A stretch of 11,739 bases of DNA from contig USCC01000066.1 in NCBI GenBank assembly GCA_900553035.1, forward strand, positions 1-11,739, in the 5' to 3' direction. The stretch comes from an uncultured Rhodospirillaceae bacterium. GTDB taxonomy: Bacteria > Pseudomonadota > Alphaproteobacteria > CAAGCB01 > CAG-977. Positions 5,964 to 10,672 of this stretch are shown here, piece by piece. Each line of letters begins with the position of its first letter. Positions within the stretch are counted from its first letter, which is position 1. Below the pieces are notes generated by a model. That model was given only the letters and a program-made list of their open reading frames with translations. It ran no database searches and was not told the DNA's origin. The translations under genes were made by a program, and so were the position numbers.

Positions 5964-6550
5964 TCGTTATTTTTGTTGATTTTAAGGTTGTTTTTTATGA
6001 AGTTTTGTATAGTAAGGCGGTTAACGCCGAGCATTTTTGCAATTTGTATTTTGGGAATGTTTCGATTCAAAAGAGATATTATTTCCTCTTCCTTTCCTGA
6101 AAGCTTCAGGGATTTATTTTTCCGTCCTTTGGGACGTCCCAATACTTTTCCTTCTGTTTTCAGGCGTTCAAGCGCCTGTTTTGTCCGGCGGGACGCCAGC
6201 GTGCGGGCGATATCCGCCGACAGGGCAAAGGCATAGGCCAGCGCTTTGGAAAACAAAGGGCTGCCCAGACGGTATTTCTCTTTTGCGGTCCATACCTGGA
6301 TCTCGTTTTCCATGGCTCGCTGCAGGAAAAGCATGATGTGATCCAGACTGCGCCCCAGGCTTGGGATATCCGGTACGACAAGGATATCGCCCGGCCCGAG
6401 ACGCTCAAGAAGGTTTTCGGGCGTGTTGTCCCCGGCCGGCAAAGAAAGCCAGCCTTCAATTTGAAAGCCGCCGCTTCGGACTGAAGCCTGCAGTTCTGCC
6501 GCCGTTTCTTTCTCCGAGCCGGAAGAAGGGGGAAGATAGCCGTAAATCAT
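5921..6550 (-). CDS. Degenerate Mpi-like serine recombinase, probably catalytically inactive, DNA-binding region kept
   Basis: A 209-residue resolvase/invertase-family protein, paralogous to the neighbour at 6624-7229. The N-terminal catalytic domain starts 'MIYGYLPPSS' where the neighbour has 'MIYGYIRVSS': the active-site Arg is Pro7, although Ser9 remains. 'IPSLGRSLD' replaces 'LSRLGRNLL', so the second active-site Arg is Ser64, while Arg67 remains. 'ADIARTL' replaces 'AEIERNL', so the conserved Glu is Ala115. The linker 'GKVLGRPKGRKNKS' (135-147) and the C-terminal helix-turn-helix (about 150-188, 'QIAKMLGVNRLTIQNFIK') are intact, and the frame is uninterrupted. It likely binds DNA without recombining it, or works only in a mixed oligomer. 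The hydrophobic tail after Phe198 is encoded by the invertible segment and would change on inversion. The ATG at 6550 has GAGG about 8 bases upstream. A decaying duplicate is the alternative reading. Confidence 0.8.
   Translation of the reverse strand: MIYGYLPPSSGSEKETAAELQASVRSGGFQIEGWLSLPAGDNTPENLLERLGPGDILVVPDIPSLGRSLDHIMLFLQRAMENEIQVWTAKEKYRLGSPLFSKALAYAFALSADIARTLASRRTKQALERLKTEGKVLGRPKGRKNKSLKLSGKEEEIISLLNRNIPKIQIAKMLGVNRLTIQNFIKNNLKINKNNERFLCTFFLFYRNA
5955..5974. repeat. Right inverted site of the probable invertible segment, inside a recombinase gene
   Basis: AAAAAACG-CT-CGTTATTTTT shares a 14-base exact inverted match (AAAAAACGCTCGTT) with the left site and has a CT core at 5963-5964 against AG on the left. 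On the minus strand it encodes the K-N-N-E-R-F stretch near the C-terminus of the degenerate recombinase, so the crossover falls within the Glu codon of that coding sequence. Confidence 0.65.
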
Positions 6551-6623
6551 GACTTCGCCTCGAAAGTTGTTCTGATTCGTTTTTCAGGCTATCAAAGGAT
6601 TGGGTATATTGCAAGCCGGCCCC

Positions 6624-7229
6624 TTAAAGGTCGGGAAGAGTATGTTTCTTCAGGAAACGATTCAGGGTTTGCGGATTGACGCCCAGGATGCGGGCGATGC
6701 GGGTTTTCGTGAATTTGCGTTTCAGCAACAGGCGGATACGTTCTTCATTTCCGGCAAGCTTACTTGTCTTGTTGGGGCTTCCCTTGGGTCGACCCAACAC
6801 TTTTCCTTCGGCTTTCAGGCGTTGGAGCGCCTCCTTTGTCCGCTGTGAAATCAGGTTCCGTTCAATTTCCGCGGACAGCCCGAAGGCAAAGGCCAGAACC
6901 TTGCTCTGGATATCGGTGCCCAAGCGGTAATTGTCCTTGATGGTCCAGACCTGTGCCCCCGCCTGCATGCAGTGGTGGAGGATGCTCATTACCTGAAGCA
7001 GGTTGCGGCCCAGGCGCGACAGCTCTGAAGCGATCAGAATGTCTCCGTCACGCAGATCCTGCAGCAGGCCGCCAAGCTTGCGTTTTTCAAGATCCTGCAT
7101 GCTGCTGATGGTTTCCTTGATCCATTTGTCAACGGTCAGTTTTTTTCTTTGCGCAAAGCATCTGATTTCAAACTCCTGGTTTTCGGTTGTCTGTCTGTCG
7201 CTGCTGACGCGGATATAGCCGTATATCAT
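6624..7229 (-). CDS. Mpi-family serine-type DNA invertase
   Basis: A site-specific serine recombinase of 201 residues, the usual length for DNA invertases and close in pattern to the Bacteroides master invertase Mpi, which flips capsule promoters. The catalytic domain has 'MIYGYIRVSSDRQTTENQ' (Arg7, nucleophile Ser9), 'ASELSRLGRNL' (Arg72, Arg75), 'VWTIKDNYRLGTDIQSK', and the start of the long helix E, 'GLSAEIERNLISQRTKEAL' (Glu123, Arg124). The linker 'GKVLGRPKGSPNK' leads into a C-terminal helix-turn-helix (about 156-195). All active-site residues I can place are present. The family acts by cleaving both sites with a 2-base stagger through a Ser-DNA link, rotating, and rejoining. GGAG lies 6 bases before the ATG at 7229. 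It is co-directional with the paralogue and the polysaccharide operon and is the obvious candidate to act on the inverted sites at 5774 and 5955. Confidence 0.9.
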   Translation of the reverse strand: MIYGYIRVSSDRQTTENQEFEIRCFAQRKKLTVDKWIKETISSMQDLEKRKLGGLLQDLRDGDILIASELSRLGRNLLQVMSILHHCMQAGAQVWTIKDNYRLGTDIQSKVLAFAFGLSAEIERNLISQRTKEALQRLKAEGKVLGRPKGSPNKTSKLAGNEERIRLLLKRKFTKTRIARILGVNPQTLNRFLKKHTLPDL

Positions 7230-7322
7230 TGTTGTCTCCGTTTCTTGTTTTGTGTGATTTGCAGAAAGCTGTTGCCGTTTCGTGCAAACTGCCTTTATAT
7301 ATGAGAAAAGGATGAAACAAAG
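7230..7322. promoter_or_regulatory. Divergent intergenic region between the invertase and bioG
   Basis: These 93 bases separate two divergent starts and should hold promoters for both. On the plus strand TTGCCG (7272-7277) is followed after 18 bases by TATATA (7296-7301), and AAGGAT lies upstream of the bioG ATG. On the minus strand GGAG precedes the invertase ATG, but I see no convincing -35/-10 pair. No copy of the inversion-site core is present. Confidence 0.45.
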
Positions 7323-7979
7323 ATGCAGACTTTCTTTTTAAAACAGAATGATACCCGGTCACTGACGCTTTTCCTGCTTGGCTGGGGCATGGATGAACGG
7401 CCTGTGCTCCCGGTTGCGGGGAAGGAAAACGTTCTGTTCGTGTATAATTACGTATCGCCGGAACTTGATTTTGATTTTTCCCCGTGGACGGACATCCGCC
7501 TTCTGGCTTTTTCCTGCGGTGTTTTTATGGCGCCTTATCTGGCGGAGCGCCTGCCGGAAGTCAAATGGGCGGCGGCCGTAAACGGCGTTCCGGATCTGTT
7601 TGATGAACAGAAGGGAATGCCGGCTCGGACGGTGGACACTTTCCGCCGCATCGGTCCGGACAACTATCTGGTATTCCGGCGCGAGTATCTGGTCGAAACC
7701 GAAGACGAATTCCACAGGTTCAACGAAAATCAGCCTCTGCGTACGGTTGAGGATTCAATGGCCGAGCTGGAGGCTCTGGAAAGGTACGCTCAAAACCCGG
7801 CACCGCACGCCTTCCGCTTTGACCGCGTTTTCGCCGCGCGGGGCGATCAGGTCATCCCCCTTGAAAACCAGAGGCGTTCCTGGGGAAAAGTCGAGGAAAT
7901 CGAAGGGAATCACTTCGTTTTTTACCGGTATCCGCCGGCCTTTTTCCTGCGTCCCGGGAATGGAGAACATAAAGCATGA
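7323..7979 (+). CDS. bioG: Pimeloyl-ACP methyl ester esterase BioG (DUF452 alpha/beta hydrolase)
   Basis: A 218-residue alpha/beta hydrolase of the DUF452/BioG group, about the family's normal length. BioG cleaves the methyl ester of pimeloyl-ACP to release pimeloyl-ACP for biotin synthesis in bacteria lacking BioH. Visible features are 'LFLLGWGMDERP' (oxyanion region, 17-27), 'VYNY' after the second strand, the nucleophile elbow 'LLAFSCGVFMA' with Ser64, 'WAAAVNGVPDLFD', 'FAARGDQVIPL' with the catalytic Asp175, and 'EGNHFVFYRYP' with His197. The elbow is A-F-S-C-G, lacking the first Gly of the common G-x-S-x-G. No bio genes are in the window. It overlaps anmK by 4 bases (ATGA), so the two are probably one transcript. 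The ATG at 7323 is preceded by AAGGAT. The molecular role could differ if biotin genes are absent from the genome. Confidence 0.82.
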   Translation: MQTFFLKQNDTRSLTLFLLGWGMDERPVLPVAGKENVLFVYNYVSPELDFDFSPWTDIRLLAFSCGVFMAPYLAERLPEVKWAAAVNGVPDLFDEQKGMPARTVDTFRRIGPDNYLVFRREYLVETEDEFHRFNENQPLRTVEDSMAELEALERYAQNPAPHAFRFDRVFAARGDQVIPLENQRRSWGKVEEIEGNHFVFYRYPPAFFLRPGNGEHKA

Positions 7980-9361
7980 CTGAAACAATCGGGGTTATGA
8001 CGGGCAACTCACTGGACGGCGCGGATGTTGTCCTGACATCGTTTGAAAACGGCGGCATGCGGGATGTCGCAGGATACAGCCTGCCTTTTTCGGAAACGGT
8101 TTCCGAAAACCTCCGCCGTGTCCGCCGTCTGATCGCGGAAAAAGGCGCCGATATGGAAGCGGCGGCTCGGGACGGATTTTTCCGCCGCACCGTGCGGGCG
8201 TACACGGAGCTGGTCGCGCAGGCCGTTCATGAATTGATGCGCCACAGCGGCCGGTCTGCTTCCGATATTGCGGCCATCGGCTTTCACGGACAGACGTGCG
8301 ATCATTTCCCGCCTTCCATTGCCCGCGGCGAAGAGCCGTATACGGTTCAGGTCGGAGACGCGGCTCTGCTGGCGGATCGAACGGGGATACCGGTCATTTA
8401 CGATTTTCGTTCCGACGATGTGATGAACGGCGGGGAGGGCGCTCCGCTTGCCCCGGTGCATAACCGCCATATTGCCGAGGATCTGAAGGCGCGCGGCCTG
8501 TTCCCGATTGCTTTCTGCAACGCGGGGAATACGGGCAACATTGCCGTTATTTCAGAGCGTGCGAGCCATCCGGCCGTTCTGGGATGGGATACGGGGCCGT
8601 TCAATCATTTTCCCGACGCGCTGATGCGGAGTCATAAGCGCGAAGCGTGCGACAGGGACGGCCTGTATGGTGCTTTGGGGCAGGTAACGCCGGAGTTGCT
8701 GAAAATCATGTTCAACGGCTCGGCTGTGAACAGCGACGGAGAGAATTTCTTTCTGCAGCCGCCGCCGCGTTCTTCCGATCCTTCATGGTACCGCCTGCCG
8801 CCGGAAACGGAGGAGTTCCGTTTTGAAAACGTTCTGCGCACCGCCGAATATCTTGGAGCGTACGCATTCATGCACGCGCTTTCCTTTGTGCCCGAAGACG
8901 TTGAAATGCCGTCGGCCTTCCTGCTGTTCGGCGGCGGATGGAAAAATCCGCTGAGCTTGCAGGATTTCAAAGACCTGCTGAACGGCCGCGGCCCCGTGCT
9001 GCCGGAACATGAAGACGCCTTCGCCGCCGTCCGCCGCCGTTTTGCAAAAGAGCCGTCTGTCGAATGGTCGGACGTTTTCGGCTACAGCGGCACGTACATG
9101 GAGGCGCGGATTTTTGCGGACATGGCCTTCTGCCGTATCACGGGCGAGCCCTTTTCGTATCCCGAAAGTACCGGATGCACTTCGCCGACGGTTTCGGGCA
9201 TCTGCGTTTTTCCGTCTCAGGGCGGCGGCGCACAGCTTAAAGAGTTGATGCGGCATTACGGTACGGAAAAGATCGCCGGGCAGAAGGGGGCGGATGAACC
9301 GCCGCGCCTGTACAACCGGGCGGTCAGGGGATGGAAGAAAAAATACGCCGTTCCGTCCTGA
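7976..9361 (+). CDS. anmK: Anhydro-N-acetylmuramic acid kinase AnmK
   Basis: A cytosolic sugar kinase of the ASKHA fold that hydrolyses and phosphorylates 1,6-anhydro-MurNAc to MurNAc-6-phosphate during recycling of peptidoglycan turnover products. The signatures, in order, are 'IGVMTGNSLDGAD' (5-17, phosphate-1 loop), 'AAIGFHGQT' (99-107), 'QVGDAALLADRTGIPVIYDF' (125-144), 'NGGEGAPLAP' (151-160), 'NAGNTGNIA' (182-190), 'GWDTGPFN' (203-210) with Asp205 matching the catalytic base, and 'LLFGGGWKNP' (316-325). At 461 residues it is roughly 90 longer than the Escherichia coli enzyme, with extra sequence mainly around 240-290 and at the C-terminus, and several motifs are divergent (MTGNS for MSGTS). 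GGAG precedes the ATG, which overlaps the bioG stop. No other recycling gene is in the window. Confidence 0.9.
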   Translation: MTETIGVMTGNSLDGADVVLTSFENGGMRDVAGYSLPFSETVSENLRRVRRLIAEKGADMEAAARDGFFRRTVRAYTELVAQAVHELMRHSGRSASDIAAIGFHGQTCDHFPPSIARGEEPYTVQVGDAALLADRTGIPVIYDFRSDDVMNGGEGAPLAPVHNRHIAEDLKARGLFPIAFCNAGNTGNIAVISERASHPAVLGWDTGPFNHFPDALMRSHKREACDRDGLYGALGQVTPELLKIMFNGSAVNSDGENFFLQPPPRSSDPSWYRLPPETEEFRFENVLRTAEYLGAYAFMHALSFVPEDVEMPSAFLLFGGGWKNPLSLQDFKDLLNGRGPVLPEHEDAFAAVRRRFAKEPSVEWSDVFGYSGTYMEARIFADMAFCRITGEPFSYPESTGCTSPTVSGICVFPSQGGGAQLKELMRHYGTEKIAGQKGADEPPRLYNRAVRGWKKKYAVPS

Positions 9362-9461
9362 AGTGTTTGTCGGCTCCTTCTTTTGCATGAAAAACGACAG
9401 GGCGATTCCAACGAATAATCGGAACGCGGGCGGACAATCGGGCGCGGCCTTCTTTCGATAT

Positions 9462-9477
9462 TGTGACCGGCGTCACT
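9462..9477. promoter_or_regulatory. CRP/FNR-like palindromic operator
   Basis: TGTGA-CCGGCG-TCACT matches the TGTGA-N6-TCACA layout of CRP-family sites in 9 of 10 fixed positions. Its centre (9469.5) is about 60 bases upstream of the transcription start predicted from the promoter at 9494-9522, a class I activator position. It could instead be a small hairpin (GTGAC/GTCAC followed by TTTT) ending the anmK transcript. Confidence 0.4.
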
Positions 9478-9493
9478 TTTAAGCGCCGAAGGC

Positions 9494-9522
9494 ATGACAG
9501 CTATCACAGATTTCCTTATAAA
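9494..9522 (+). promoter_or_regulatory. Sigma-70-type promoter of the 38-residue-repeat protein gene
   Basis: ATGACA (9494-9499; 5 of 6) and TATAAA (9517-9522; 5 of 6) are separated by the ideal 17 bases. The predicted start near 9529 gives a leader of roughly 80 bases before the ATG at 9612. Confidence 0.6.
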
Positions 9523-9533
9523 AGCAGGGTTTC

Positions 9534-9563
9534 GGAGCCCTTCTCCTTGACAAGAGGGCTTCC
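9534..9563 (+). promoter_or_regulatory. Hairpin in the 5' leader of the repeat-protein gene
   Basis: GGAGCCCT (9534-9541) can pair with AGGGCT-t-CC (9555-9563) around a 13-base loop. No T-run follows, so it is not an intrinsic terminator. It lies at the very start of the predicted transcript and could stabilise the mRNA or affect translation. The rest of the 250 bases between anmK and this gene shows nothing else beyond the CRP-like site and promoter. Confidence 0.4.
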
Positions 9564-9611
9564 GGCCTGCAATTATTAACTATGCGTTAAAGTTTGATGA
9601 AGGATGGCGTA

Positions 9612-10445
9612 ATGACCCTGCGTTCTTTTCTCCAAACTGAGAAGATAAAAGTTTTTTCCGGCGGCGCGGCCCTGGAAAAAGAGCCGGGTCTTGAACCGAA
9701 AAACGGACGCTTTATCGAAAACATCTCCCGTCTTGTCCCCGTTCATGTCCGCAACGGCGGAGTTCCGGCAGAGGCTCTGAAAAAAGCCGAAGCGGATATT
9801 CTTGTCGAGCCGGCTCTGAGCCGCGCGGCGGTTCTTCTGGCTTCCCGGCGCGTTGAGCTGGGCGGCGGGGAACGCATTGACGTGATCGAAATTTCGCGGG
9901 CGGCACGGGATATTCCGGTGACCCCGCCGTGGAGCACGTCTTCGGTTCTGCTGGCCGGATTCCGGGCGCAGCGAGCCGGAAAGGTCGAGGTCACGGCAGA
10001 TGATGTCCGGGCGGCTTCCCATGATGTTTCGGTTCCGGCCTCTAAAAGCGCGGCGGCGGTTCTTCTGGCTGTGAAGCGAGCCGAACTTGGAAAGGCCGCC
10101 GGGGTGTCAAAAAGCGATATCGAGGCGGCGGCCGGAGACCTGCCTGAAGACGCGCAATGGGCTTACGCGGCAGTTCTTCTGGCCTCCCGAAGGGCTGAGC
10201 TGGCCGGAGAAAACGACGTGACGGCCGCGGCGCTGGAACGTTCGCTGAACGATATGCCGGGGAACGTGCGCTGGAACGAACCGGCGGTCATTCTGGCCGG
10301 GTATCAGGCCGCGCGCCAGGGGAAAAGGGAAATCACCCCTGCGGCACTGAAACAATCGCTGGGGGATATCGTCGGGCTGGCGACCTATGCGCCGGCCATT
10401 TCCCTTCTGGCTGTCCGCCGCATTGAACTGGCCGAACAGAGTTGA
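9612..10445 (+). CDS. Repeat protein made of exact 38-residue units, function unknown
   Basis: A 277-residue soluble protein with no signal peptide or membrane segment; I do not recognise a named family. After an N-terminal region of about 40 residues it consists of helical repeats of 38 residues. The core 'A-V-L-L-A-x-R-R-x-E-L' recurs with its Val (Ile or Ser in the last units) at residues 74, 112, 150, 188, 226 and 264. Each unit continues with a 'V-T-x-x-x-L-x-x-a-x-x-D-[IMLV]-P' part and an aromatic (often Trp) before the next unit. The pattern suggests two helices per repeat stacked as an alpha-solenoid, which would fit a protein-binding scaffold. The frame could start at a TTG (9594) or ATG (9597), but the ATG at 9612 has AAGGA 8 bases upstream and is chosen. 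Two terminators follow, so it is probably monocistronic. Confidence 0.75.
   Translation: MTLRSFLQTEKIKVFSGGAALEKEPGLEPKNGRFIENISRLVPVHVRNGGVPAEALKKAEADILVEPALSRAAVLLASRRVELGGGERIDVIEISRAARDIPVTPPWSTSSVLLAGFRAQRAGKVEVTADDVRAASHDVSVPASKSAAAVLLAVKRAELGKAAGVSKSDIEAAAGDLPEDAQWAYAAVLLASRRAELAGENDVTAAALERSLNDMPGNVRWNEPAVILAGYQAARQGKREITPAALKQSLGDIVGLATYAPAISLLAVRRIELAEQS
9825..10442 (+). repeat. Protein-level tandem repeats, period 114 bases (38 codons)
   Basis: Six consecutive units are recognisable at exact 38-codon spacing. The nucleotide sequences have diverged, so this is an old internal duplication kept in register by structure. A seventh, weaker unit may precede it from about 9720. Confidence 0.65.
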
Positions 10446-10546
10446 AAGATGCCAAGAAGCGCGCTGAGGCTGAAAAGTTCCGTTCACCTGACATCGGTTC
10501 GGGCCGCGTCCGGCCGGTAAGGAATACTTTATAAAGATACGGAGGG

Positions 10547-10572
10547 AAACGCCTGCAGGAGGGCGTTTTTTT
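10547..10572 (+). terminator. Intrinsic terminator after the repeat-protein gene
   Basis: AAACGCC (10547-10553) pairs with GGCGTTT (10562-10568) around an 8-base loop, and the T-run continues to 10572. It lies 101 bases after the stop at 10445. I see no gene in between. Confidence 0.75.
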
Positions 10573-10625
10573 GTCCTTTTCTGTCGGCCGGAAGATCGGT
10601 GCAAAGCCGTTCAGGTTATGAAGAA

Positions 10626-10653
10626 CCCCGCGGTTTACGCGGGGGTCTTTTTT
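10626..10653 (+). terminator. Strong GC-rich intrinsic terminator, possibly bidirectional
   Basis: CCCCGCG (10626-10632) pairs with CGCGGGG (10638-10644) around GTTTA and is followed by CTTTTTT (10647-10653). On the minus strand the same hairpin is followed by TTCTT, so it may also end the Cys-rich gene whose stop is at 10673. It is the second plus-strand terminator within about 80 bases, separating the two convergent units. Confidence 0.8.
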
Positions 10654-10672
10654 CAGGCAGGAACAAATCATC

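Noticed and set aside
9547..9576. TTGACA followed by AATTAT after 18 bases as the promoter of the repeat-protein gene
   Set aside because: The -35 is perfect but the -10 is poor, and TTGACA lies in the loop of a hairpin; ATGACA-17-TATAAA at 9494-9522 is the better pair, although the second cannot be excluded as a minor start.
10446..10672. Search for a small RNA or tRNA between the repeat-protein gene and the Cys-rich gene
   Set aside because: Only two terminators are visible; no promoter with matched elements, tRNA cloverleaf or small gene could be supported.
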